Of a stretch of DNA of 64,000 bases, positions 37,813 through 45,440 are shown piece after piece. The stretch is from positions 124,001-188,000 of the forward strand of contig CAWDSF010000005.1 of the NCBI GenBank assembly GCA_963804885.1. The letters run 5' to 3'. Origin of the DNA: PALSA-1004 sp963804885 (GTDB taxonomy: Bacteria > Pseudomonadota > Gammaproteobacteria > Burkholderiales > SG8-41). The position numbers and the translations under genes are program-made. The notes below the pieces were generated by a model. That model searched no databases, was not told the origin of the DNA, and worked only from the letters and a program-made list of their open reading frames with translations. Position 1 is the stretch's first letter. Each line of letters opens with the position of its first letter.

Positions 37813-38259
37813 TCAGGCTGTGGCGGTTTCGCTGTCGCGCACCGCGTAGACGTCCGTAATATTGCTGAGACCCTTGAATTCTATCGCATTTCCGCAATCG
37901 TCGCTGACGGTCATCAGCATCTGCTCGCGCACCGTGCCTTTTTGGGTCACGCTCGGCTTGTTGATCCAGTGCGCGCCAGCCTGCTCCAGCCGGGCCGCGG
38001 CCTGCTGAAAATCCTCGAGCGTCATCACCACGCCGAAGTGGCGCAGCGGGGTTGCCAGCGCGCCGCCAATCTTGCGGCCTTTGTCGCCGATTACTTCGTC
38101 CGGCGCCAGATGGGCCACGATGTGATGGCCGAAAAAGTTGTAGTCGATGCGCCCCTTCACCTTGCGCCCTTCGGGACACTGCAGCATCTCGCCGTAGAAT
38201 TTACGCGCGCGGTCGAGATCGTTGACGGCAAAAGAAAAATGAAACAGCGTATTGCTCAT
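37813..38259 (-). CDS. VOC/glyoxalase family protein
   Basis: 148 aa. LFHFSFAVNDLDRARKFYGEML is the opening VOC strand-helix unit with a metal-ligand-like H. FFGHHIVAHLAP, GVVMTLEDFQQAAARLEQAG and DDCGNAIEFKGLSN follow, the last with the E expected as a metal ligand. AGGAG site before the ATG. Probably a metal-dependent lyase or dioxygenase relative; substrate not known. Lies 41 bases before the DUF2188-like gene and may share a transcript. Confidence 0.9.
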   Translation of the reverse strand: MSNTLFHFSFAVNDLDRARKFYGEMLQCPEGRKVKGRIDYNFFGHHIVAHLAPDEVIGDKGRKIGGALATPLRHFGVVMTLEDFQQAAARLEQAGAHWINKPSVTQKGTVREQMLMTVSDDCGNAIEFKGLSNITDVYAVRDSETATA

Positions 38260-38316
38260 GGTAGCTCTCCTGTGATGTAGGCAGGTTGCGTTTGAACGAC
38301 GTTTCGGGGTCCGCGT

Positions 38317-39294
38317 TTAATCCGCTTTTGCCCCGGATTCCTTGATGACTTTGCCCCACTTGGCGATCTCGGACTTGATATAAGCGCCAAAGTCGTCCGG
38401 CGAACTGCTGACAAGTTCGGCGCCGAGCGAGACGAAGCGGTCGTTGATGCCCGGTTGGGCGATCACGCGCGCCACCTCGCTGTGCAGCTTGGTGATGATC
38501 TCTTTCGGCGTGCCGGCGGGCGAAAGCAGTCCCGCCCAGCCGACGGTTTCAAAACCCGGATAGCCCGATTCCGCGATCGTGACGAGTTCGGGCATCGCCG
38601 CCGAGCGCTGCCGGCTGCCGACTGCGATAACTTTTAGCTTGCCGCTTTTTGCGTGCGGCAAACCCAGCGGTCCGGTTTCGAACATCAGCGCGATCTGACC
38701 GCCGAGCAAATCCGTAACTGCCGGCGGCGATCCTTTGTACGGAACATGGACCATCGAAACGCCCGTGACGCTCTTGAACAATTCGGCCGACAGATGATTG
38801 CTCGCGCCGGTGCCAGCGGAACCGAAATTGACCTTGTTCGGATTGGCCTTGAGAAAATCGACCAGCTCTTTGACGTTGTTCGCCGGCAGGCTGGGATGGA
38901 CGAAGACGAAAAATGGCACGTACAGCGCCTGCGAGATCGGCGTGAAATCGTTGACCGGATCGTATGGCAGCTTGGAATACATGCCCGGATTGACCGCGAG
39001 ACTACCCGACGAACCCATGAAAAGGTTGTATCCGTTGTTCGGCGATTTCGCCGCGGCCTCCGATCCGATGATGCTCGCCGCTCCCGGACGGTTGTCGACA
39101 ATGAACTGTTGGCCGAGACTTTCCGAGAGCTTCTGTGCGATCGCGCGCGCGGCGAGGTCGGTTGCCTGTCCTGCCGGAAATGCAACAATGATGCGCACCG
39201 GGCGGTTCGGATACGAACCCTGCGGCCATGCAGCCCCCGGCACAACCAGGATAGCGGCGCAAATGGCCAATAGATGCGTGCAGGTTTTCAGCAT
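38317..39294 (-). CDS. Bug family (TctC) periplasmic solute receptor
   Basis: 325 aa. ATG 39294 gives MLKTCTHLLAICAAILVVPGAAW as signal peptide. SYPNRPVRIIVAFPAGQATDLAAR, DNRPGAASIIG, LPYDPVNDFTPI, VPYKGSPPAVT and PAGTPKEIIT are present. The loop is PAGQATD instead of PGGGTD. Divergent from the CoA-transferase gene across a 224-base gap, so both may be controlled from the same intergenic region. Confidence 0.93.
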   Translation of the reverse strand: MLKTCTHLLAICAAILVVPGAAWPQGSYPNRPVRIIVAFPAGQATDLAARAIAQKLSESLGQQFIVDNRPGAASIIGSEAAAKSPNNGYNLFMGSSGSLAVNPGMYSKLPYDPVNDFTPISQALYVPFFVFVHPSLPANNVKELVDFLKANPNKVNFGSAGTGASNHLSAELFKSVTGVSMVHVPYKGSPPAVTDLLGGQIALMFETGPLGLPHAKSGKLKVIAVGSRQRSAAMPELVTIAESGYPGFETVGWAGLLSPAGTPKEIITKLHSEVARVIAQPGINDRFVSLGAELVSSSPDDFGAYIKSEIAKWGKVIKESGAKAD

Positions 39295-39518
39295 TTTGGA
39301 TTCAGCTCTCAGATGTGCGCTGCGGCGCGTAATGGCGTCCTCCAGCCGCGCCGGGCACGTCCGAACATTATCACGCAATCGCCGTACTAATCTACGGCTA
39401 CCCGGCGTGTGGTTCTGGCATAAACTTGCAACAGGCTCCGCTCATCCGCCCCGCGTGTATCGGCGTGCGACGACGTGCATTCAGGATAACTCCGCTTTCG
39501 ATCCACACATTCTCTGCC

Positions 39519-40751
39519 ATGAAGAAAATACTCGACGGGATCGTCGTGCTGGACCTCACGCGGTTCTTTTCCGGACCGCAGGCGACGCTGCTGCTGGCGG
39601 GCATGGGCGCCGAAGTCATCAAGATCGACGATCCAAAAACTGGCGACCCGACCGCATTCGCGCCGCCGTTCGACGGCCCGCGAGGAATCTCATTCGAGAG
39701 CACGACGGACGAGGACATGGGGCTCGCGTACCTGAAGCGACAGCGCGGCAAGAAATCGATGACGCTCGACCTCAAAGCGCCGCGCGGCCGCGATATTTTT
39801 TTGCAGCTGGCTGCCAAAGCCGATGTCGTCGTCGAAAATTTCAGTCCAGGCGTCGCCGCGCGGCTCGGCGTGGATTACGCGGCATTGCGCAAAATCAATC
39901 CGGCCATCATCTATTGCGCGATTACCGGTTACGGTTCGACCGGCTCGCAGAAAGATGCGAAGGCCTATGACCTGATGATACAGGCGGCGGTCGGCATCAT
40001 GAGCATGACCGGACATCCGGACGGACCGCCGGTCAAAATCGCCTCACCGATTTCAGATGCGCTGTCCGGCTCGTTCGCGGCCAGTGGCGTGGTTGCCGCA
40101 CTCCTGCATCGAGAGCGCACCGGCGAGGGCCAGGCCGTCGACGTGTCGATGGCGGATTGCTTGTTCGCGTTGATCTTCGACGAGCCCGTAGATTGCTACG
40201 AGCGGCTCAACATCGCAGCGCGGCAGGGCAACCGCATCATGCGCTTTTCGCCGTTCAACACGTTTGCGACGACCGACGGCTGGGTCGCGATCGGCGCCGC
40301 GACCGATGCTGAATGGCGCTCGCTGCTCGACGCTATGGGACGCGGTGACATCAAGAACGATCCCGACATGATGAATATCGGCTGGCGCATCGTGAACAAC
40401 GACAAGGTCGACGCCGTGGTGACGGCGTGGACGACCGGCAAATCCAAATCCGCCGTGGTCGATGCACTCGCGGCCGCGCGTGTGCCGTGCAGTCCCGTGA
40501 GGTCGACGCAGGAGGTGATGCAGTGGTCCCAATTGCTCGAGCGCGACATGATCGTGCCGCTGGCCAATCCATTGACTGGCGTCGCCGCCGGGGCGCGCGG
40601 TCCGGGGTTTCCAATCAAGTTCAGCCGGACCCCGGCGGGCTATGGCACCCCGGCGCCGTTGCCGGGCGCGCATACCGAAGAGGTGCTCGCGCGTTTCGCG
40701 CACTTGTCGGCCGCGGAAGTGCGACAGCTGCGCAACGATGGCATCATATGA
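39519..40751 (+). CDS. CaiB/BaiF family (class III) CoA-transferase
   Basis: 410 aa. ATG 39519 opens MKKILDGIVVLDLTRFFSGP. GMGAEVIKIDDPKTGD, then SMTLDLKAPRGRDIFLQLAA and VVENFSPGVAARLG, lead to the conserved catalytic aspartate in AKAYDLMIQAAVG. GQAVDVSMADCLFALI and the terminal GYGTPAPLPGAHTEEVLA are typical. Moves CoA between acyl groups in carboxylate catabolism. The WSDGLP gene starts 35 bases after it, then the UGSC selenoprotein, so the three probably form one operon. Confidence 0.94.
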   Translation: MKKILDGIVVLDLTRFFSGPQATLLLAGMGAEVIKIDDPKTGDPTAFAPPFDGPRGISFESTTDEDMGLAYLKRQRGKKSMTLDLKAPRGRDIFLQLAAKADVVVENFSPGVAARLGVDYAALRKINPAIIYCAITGYGSTGSQKDAKAYDLMIQAAVGIMSMTGHPDGPPVKIASPISDALSGSFAASGVVAALLHRERTGEGQAVDVSMADCLFALIFDEPVDCYERLNIAARQGNRIMRFSPFNTFATTDGWVAIGAATDAEWRSLLDAMGRGDIKNDPDMMNIGWRIVNNDKVDAVVTAWTTGKSKSAVVDALAAARVPCSPVRSTQEVMQWSQLLERDMIVPLANPLTGVAAGARGPGFPIKFSRTPAGYGTPAPLPGAHTEEVLARFAHLSAAEVRQLRNDGII

Positions 40752-40785
40752 ACACTGTGCATCATTCGCAGGGAAGGGTACGGTC

Positions 40786-41829
40786 ATGAGCGGCACCCCG
40801 GGTTTTGCGAGCGAAGTCTACGAAGTCGCCGACGCCGTCGAAGCCAACGAGCTTTATCAGCGCAGCGGCTGGACCGACGGCTTGCCGATCGTCGCGCCGA
40901 CCGAAGATGCCGTCGCGCGGTTTCTTGCCGCCGCGAGCCTCAAGGCGGCCGACGTGATCGGCGTGGAGCCGGTGCGCCGCCGCAGCATCACCGCGGAGAA
41001 AATCGCGATCGCCGCGGTGATGGCCGGTTGCCTGCCCGAGTATCTGCCGGTCATCGTCGCGATCGTCAAGGCGATGTGCCAGCCCGAATACGCATTGCAC
41101 GGCAGCACCGCGAGCACCGGCGGCAGCGCGCCTTTCATCGTCGTCAACGGGCCCATCCGCCTCGCGCTCGGCATGAACACGACGCACAACGCGCTCGCCA
41201 ACGCGAGCCGCGCCAACGCGACCATCGGCCGCAGCGTGCGCCTCATATTGCTCAACGTGCTCGGCGGCATACCGGGCCAGCTCGACCGCTCGACGCTCGG
41301 CCATCCGGGCAAATTCACTTTCTGTGTCGCCGAGGACGAGGAAGATTCGCCGTGGCTGCCCCTGTCGGTCGAGCGCGGCGTGCCGGCGGGCGCCTCGGCG
41401 GTGACCGCGTTGCAGGTCGAGTCGCCGCATCAGATCATGAACGAATGGACGCACGACCCCAAAGAAATTCTCGATACGTACGCGGCCGCGATGCGCAGCA
41501 ACATGCTGACCTACTCGATCTGGGAGGGCAATTACGCGTTCGTGATTCCGAAGCAGCACCGCGAAATTTTCTCGGCCGCCGGCTGGACCAAGCAGAACAT
41601 CCGCGACTACACGTTCGAGGTCGCGCACGTGAAACGCGGCGACTGGCGCTCAGTGGGCAAAGCGGCGGTCGCGGGGCGCAAGGACGAAGCAAAGGTTTAC
41701 CGCGCGTTGCGCTCGCCCGACGATCTGCTGGTCGTCGCTGCCGGCGGGCCCGCGGGCGGCTTCGGCGCGATCCTGCCCCCATGGTACGGAAAGAAATCCC
41801 TGGCAGTCACCGTCCCGGTGGCTGCCTGA
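40786..41829 (+). CDS. WSDGLP-domain protein, partner of the UGSC selenoprotein
   Basis: 347 aa, no signal peptide. Opening YQRSGWTDGLPIVAPTEDAV aligns with WSDGLPVVAPTLERV of the fusion protein encoded at 10402, and later blocks also match: VMAGCLPEYLPVIVAIVKAM, FIVVNGPIRLALGMN, GRSVRLILLNVLGGIPGQ, LGHPGKFTFCVAEDE. I know of no enzyme assignment. The start at MSGTPGFASEVYEV has an AAGGG site 35 bases after the CoA-transferase stop. A distinct family that occurs with UGSC here as a neighbour and in the other locus as a fusion. Confidence 0.85.
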   Translation: MSGTPGFASEVYEVADAVEANELYQRSGWTDGLPIVAPTEDAVARFLAAASLKAADVIGVEPVRRRSITAEKIAIAAVMAGCLPEYLPVIVAIVKAMCQPEYALHGSTASTGGSAPFIVVNGPIRLALGMNTTHNALANASRANATIGRSVRLILLNVLGGIPGQLDRSTLGHPGKFTFCVAEDEEDSPWLPLSVERGVPAGASAVTALQVESPHQIMNEWTHDPKEILDTYAAAMRSNMLTYSIWEGNYAFVIPKQHREIFSAAGWTKQNIRDYTFEVAHVKRGDWRSVGKAAVAGRKDEAKVYRALRSPDDLLVVAAGGPAGGFGAILPPWYGKKSLAVTVPVAA

Positions 41830-41857
41830 ACTTTGGCCCGGATTAAAGGAGACCCCC

Positions 41858-42388
41858 ATGACGCTCAGAGTGCTGGATCCACGGCAGTCCCCGCATGGCG
41901 AAGCGCTGCGCATGGCGGCGCCGCTCGCTTCACTCGATGGCGCGGTCGTCGGCATGATAGACAACGCCAAAATCGGCACCGCGCGGCTGTTCGATTTCAT
42001 CGAGGAAATGCTCAAGGCCGAGCACGGCGTGCGCGAATGCATCCGCCGCCGCAAGCCCGACGCGTCGCGGCCGGTGCCGCAGGCGATGCTGATGGAGATG
42101 AGCGGCGCGGACGCGGTCCTCGCCGCGATCGGCGATTGAGGCAGCTGCTCGTCGTGCAGTCTGCACGACGCGATAGAGGCAGAACGGCTCGGCATCCCGG
42201 CCGTCGCCATCATTACCGATCGCTTCGCGCGCACCGCGCAAGCCGTCAGCGACCTGAATGGACTGAAGGGCTACCCGTTCGCGGTGATCGAGCACCCGGT
42301 CGCCAACAATGACGATGCCGTATTGCGCGAAAAAGCGCGGGCAGCGATGCGCGAAATCGTGCCCATGCTGCTTGCGCGCCATACGTGA
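41858..42388 (+). CDS. UGSC selenoprotein; in-frame UGA at 42137 read as selenocysteine
   Basis: 176 aa if TGA 42137-42139 is Sec94. AAGGAG site before the ATG. The frame reads LMEMSGADAVLAAIGD, then U-G-S-C, then S-L-H-D-A-I-E-A-E-R-L and on through IPAVAIITDRFARTAQ to a TGA at 42386. UGSC is the motif that gives the family its name. A textbook-like stem-loop (42150-42170) with GU in the apical loop follows. Without Sec the gene would end after 93 residues. Probably a redox protein; partner is the WSDGLP product encoded 29 bases upstream. Confidence 0.9.
42150..42170 (+). promoter_or_regulatory. Bacterial SECIS candidate for the UGA at 42137
   Basis: CGTCGTGCA-GTC-TGCACGACG, a perfect 9-bp stem starting 10 bases after the UGA. 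The top (GTGCA-GTC-TGCAC) is very like the upper SECIS of E. coli fdhF, which has GCAGGTCTGCAC. GU is in the loop, as SelB needs. Confidence 0.85.
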
Positions 42389-42400
42389 CGCTGCGCTGGC

Positions 42401-43366
42401 TCACTCGACCTTCGCGCCCGATTTCTTGACGACATCCGCCCACTTCACCGACTCGGTCTTCACGAACGCCGCGAACTGTTCCGGCGTGCCCCCGGTGGGT
42501 TCGGCTTCGATCGCGGCATAGCGCTCGCGCAGTTCCGGCGACTGCAGCGCTTTGTTGATTTCGGCGTTGAGCTTCGTCACGATTGCGCGCGACGTGCGCA
42601 CCGGCACCACCATGCCGCCCCACGAGTTGGTTTCGTACCCGGGCACGCCGGCTTCGGCGATGGTCGGAATGTCCGGAAAAATCAACGAGCGCCTCAAGCT
42701 GCTGACGCCCAGGCCGCGCACCCTGCCCGCCTTCACGTGTGGTGCGATCGAAGTCAGGTTGTCGAATATCAGCTGGATCTGACCCGATGCAAGATCCGTC
42801 AGGCATTGCGCGCTGCCTTTGTAGGGGACATGGACGAACTGCGTGCCGGTCATGATCTTGAAGAGCTCGCCGCCCAAGTGCCCCGTGGTGCCGTTGCCGC
42901 TCGAGCAATTAAGCAGACGCCCGGGATTGAGACGCGCGTAATCGATCAACTCCTTCACCGATTTGACGGGCAACGAATTGGCGACCGCGAGCAGATTGTA
43001 GGTCGACAGAAACTGCCCGACCAGCGCCAGGTCCCGGTCCGGATCGTACGGCAGCTTCGCCAGCAAGGCTTTGTTGATCGCGAGCGTGACGACGTTCGCG
43101 TAGCCCAGCGTGTAGCCATCGGGATTCGCACGCACGATCATGGCGGTGCCTATCGTCTGGACGGCGCCGGGCCGGTTGTCGATGATGATCTGCTGGCCCA
43201 TCTGCTTAACCAGCTCCGCCGCGAGTATGCGCGAGACGATATCCGAGCTCGCGCCCGGCGCGGACGACAGGATCAACCTGAGCGGCCGCTCGGGATATTC
43301 CGCGGCCGCGGACGATGCCAGCGCGATCAGGCTGCAGAGTAATGCACGCAAGACGCTTGCTTTCAT
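42401..43366 (-). CDS. Bug family (TctC) periplasmic solute receptor
   Basis: 321 aa. Signal peptide MKASVLRALLCSLIALASSAAA, then EYPERPLRLILSSAPGASSDIVSR, DNRPGAVQTIG, DGYTLG, LPYDPDRDLALV, VPYKGSAQCLT. ATG overlaps the stop of the upstream membrane protein gene (ATGA), so translation is coupled. Convergent with the UGSC gene. Confidence 0.93.
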   Translation of the reverse strand: MKASVLRALLCSLIALASSAAAEYPERPLRLILSSAPGASSDIVSRILAAELVKQMGQQIIIDNRPGAVQTIGTAMIVRANPDGYTLGYANVVTLAINKALLAKLPYDPDRDLALVGQFLSTYNLLAVANSLPVKSVKELIDYARLNPGRLLNCSSGNGTTGHLGGELFKIMTGTQFVHVPYKGSAQCLTDLASGQIQLIFDNLTSIAPHVKAGRVRGLGVSSLRRSLIFPDIPTIAEAGVPGYETNSWGGMVVPVRTSRAIVTKLNAEINKALQSPELRERYAAIEAEPTGGTPEQFAAFVKTESVKWADVVKKSGAKVE

Positions 43367-43767
43367 TCTTCGCTACCCTGGCGCCGATCCGATGGCAAAG
43401 CCTCCGCCATCCGCTTCGAGAGCCAGAAGCAGATCAGCGCGATCACGACCGCAAGCACCGCTACAGTGAAGGCGAGCTGCCGACCCTGCCACAAACCGGT
43501 GAACCATTCGTTGAAGCGCACCACATAAACGGTGGCCTTGCCGCCCAGGCGTTCGATCTGGTATTCATAGGCGCGCGGGTTTGCAAATTCGATTTCCGTC
43601 TTCTTGACGGCGCTATCCGCGGTGAGCCAGTAAATCAGCGCGGCGCCGATCAGGCCGGCCACGAGGATGACTACGCCAGCGTAGAAGATGCGCTCGTGCA
43701 ATGGCAGACCATCTTCATTCGCGGGCGGCGCCTCAAGAAGCGAACGGGGCTTTTCGTCGGGATTCAT
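43363..43767 (-). CDS. Inner-membrane protein with two transmembrane helices, coupled to a Bug gene
   Basis: 134 aa from MNPDEKPRSLLEAPP. Hydrophobic helices at about 25-47 (FYAGVVILVAGLIGAALIYWL) and 92-115 (QLAFTVAVLAVVIALICFWL), with a 45-residue loop (EFANPRAYEYQIERLGGK) that probably faces the periplasm. No domain recognised. The four-base overlap with the Bug start suggests they serve together, which is unusual: Bug receptors normally pair with TctAB or stand alone. Confidence 0.75.
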   Translation of the reverse strand: MNPDEKPRSLLEAPPANEDGLPLHERIFYAGVVILVAGLIGAALIYWLTADSAVKKTEIEFANPRAYEYQIERLGGKATVYVVRFNEWFTGLWQGRQLAFTVAVLAVVIALICFWLSKRMAEALPSDRRQGSEE

Positions 43768-43844
43768 TTTCGGATACGCACGAAGTCGCACGCATATCTT
43801 CGCATCAATGCGCGTTCTTTGCGGCCAAATGTCACATTAGATTT

Positions 43845-44062
43845 ATGGAAGGCAAGGAGGGCCTGTCCGTGCGCGGCCTGACCACGGCGGCCTCGATCTC
43901 GATCACGGCCACCTGCGCTGTCGCGGCTCAGACGAAGGCCTGCCGTTCGAATATCGCACGGTCATACGGACGATAGACCGCGACAACCTAACGAGGCTTT
44001 CGGTTGCGTTGAGGCAATGGGAAAACGTGCGCGCGTCTCGCATTTTCCCGACGGGGGATTAA
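43845..44062 (+). CDS. Possible small protein, about 72 aa, frame interrupted
   Basis: ATG 43845 opens MEGKEGLSVRGLTT. After one missing base near 43888 the frame would run on as GLDLDHGHLRCRGSDEGLPF, then EYRTVIRTIDRDNLTRLSVA and LRQWENVRASRIFP to TAA at 44060. The second part has balanced composition and GC-rich third positions, so it looks coding. No family recognised. If real, it needs one deletion, unlike every other shift here. The remaining parts of 43768-44082 show nothing else. Confidence 0.35.
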
Positions 44063-44082
44063 TTTCCGCCCGCCTGGTCCCG

Positions 44083-44592
44083 CTATTTTGCGTCGGATTT
44101 GGTGAGCGCTTTCACGTCGCTTGGGGCGGCCGGCGGGTCGGTCGGCAATGCCACCTTCACCGGCTCGACCGGTAACGCGGCTTTCGGCGCGTCGGTCATC
44201 ACCTTCTCCGCTGTAGCCTGTTCGACGCGGATCGGATTCGCTTCGCGCGTCATCTTCTGGTAAACGACGTAGGTGAACACGCAGGCGAGCGTCGCAAAAA
44301 TTACGGTGTCGATGCCGAGCTTTTTGACCGCCTTGGTGTCCTTCGGAAAAAACATGAGCGTGATGCCCGCTTCGGTCGCATATAGCTTGGCGTCGTACAG
44401 CGCACGCTTCTCCGGATTGGACAGCAGGTTGTAGCCCTCGCGGAGCATGTTCAGCTGGCTTAACGCCTCCGCGGTGCCGCGCACATTGGTGTCGGTCCCC
44501 AGTTTTTCCGTCATTAAGGCGTAAGCGTTGTCGATCTGATTCTGGCTGGCTTTGCGCGGAATCTCGAGCATTTCATAGAAGGATCTTTTCAT
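44083..44592 (-). CDS. J-domain-like membrane protein lacking the HPD motif
   Basis: 169 aa. SFYEMLEIPRKASQNQIDNA and LNMLREGYNLLSNPEKRALYDAKL match helices I, III and the end of a DnaJ J domain, but the HPD tripeptide between helices II and III is absent (EKLGTDTNVRG instead). One transmembrane helix follows at about 96-115 (IDTVIFATLACVFTYVVYQK), then a Pro/Ala/Val-rich tail. Without HPD it should not stimulate DnaK ATPase. The second ATG (44592) has the better AAGGA spacing; an ATG two codons upstream is possible. Confidence 0.82.
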   Translation of the reverse strand: MKRSFYEMLEIPRKASQNQIDNAYALMTEKLGTDTNVRGTAEALSQLNMLREGYNLLSNPEKRALYDAKLYATEAGITLMFFPKDTKAVKKLGIDTVIFATLACVFTYVVYQKMTREANPIRVEQATAEKVMTDAPKAALPVEPVKVALPTDPPAAPSDVKALTKSDAK

Positions 44593-44835
44593 AGACATTC
44601 CTTTCCAGATATGTCGTGGATGTCCCCTTGCTTTGAGGTGAATATACAGCAGGCGCCAGTCTGGAGCCTGTCCTTTCGTCGGCTAATCGGTGCACTTGGT
44701 CGGCTCGGCGAGCGGTTTCACTCTGGCGGGTGGATGGAGTGTGATGATGCGCTCGTCATTGCCTGGTGAATCGATCGCATGAACGGCACCGGCCGATGCC
44801 GCCGTGCCATAGTAAACTTCGGGCGGGAGGAATTG

Positions 44836-45411
44836 ATGAAAACCATTTATCGATGCGCCGCATACTTGCTCGGTGCGTACAGCATGAACAGCGCGGTCGC
44901 GCAAGGCGCCGTGTCGCAGGACCGCGCGCTCAGCGCATTCGAAGTCGTGCGTTCAGTGCTCCAGCATCCGCGCTGCCAGAACTGCCATATCGCCGGCGAC
45001 TCCCCATTCCAGGACGACAAGGAAACGCCGCACGAGCAGTTCGTCGTGCGCGGCCCGACGGGGCGCGGCGCCGTGGCGAACGAATGCTCGTCGTGCCATC
45101 AGAAAACGAATCTGCCGGCGTCCTATGGCGAGCACGCGCCGCCGGGCTCGCCGGGCTGGCGCCTGCCGCCGCCGGAAACAAAAATGATTTTCAACGGCGT
45201 GACGGCACGCGAGTTGTGCCGCACGATCAAGGACCGCCGCGCCACCGGCGGCCGCAACCTGGCATCGATGCTCGCGCATATCCGCAGCAACAAGCAGGTT
45301 GCCTGGGGTTGGGCCCCCGGCGCCAATCGCGCCACGCCGCCGGCGTCGCGCGCGGAAACCGTGGCCGCGTTCAAGACGTGGATGGACGGCGGCGCACCGT
45401 GCCCTAGGTAG
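44836..45411 (+). CDS. Exported c-type cytochrome with two haem sites
   Basis: 191 aa. Signal peptide MKTIYRCAAYLLGAYSMNSAVA. Two CxxCH motifs: CQNCH (about residue 48) and CSSCH (about residue 88). PPETKMIFNG, LCRTIKDRRATGGR and AHIRSNKQVAWGW follow, blocks seen in proteins annotated as isoquinoline 1-oxidoreductase-associated or diheme cytochromes. Periplasmic electron carrier; its partner is not in the window. GGGAGGAA site before ATG 44836. Confidence 0.9.
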   Translation: MKTIYRCAAYLLGAYSMNSAVAQGAVSQDRALSAFEVVRSVLQHPRCQNCHIAGDSPFQDDKETPHEQFVVRGPTGRGAVANECSSCHQKTNLPASYGEHAPPGSPGWRLPPPETKMIFNGVTARELCRTIKDRRATGGRNLASMLAHIRSNKQVAWGWAPGANRATPPASRAETVAAFKTWMDGGAPCPR

Positions 45412-45440
45412 CGCTTACCGCGCGCTGACCGGGGCCGTCA

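Noticed and set aside
44683..44760. Minus-strand ORF ending NDERIITLHPPARVKPLAEPTK
   Set aside because: The last 30 residues look plausible, but no start codon with a ribosome site gives a sensible N-terminus and the rest overlaps the cytochrome gene start.
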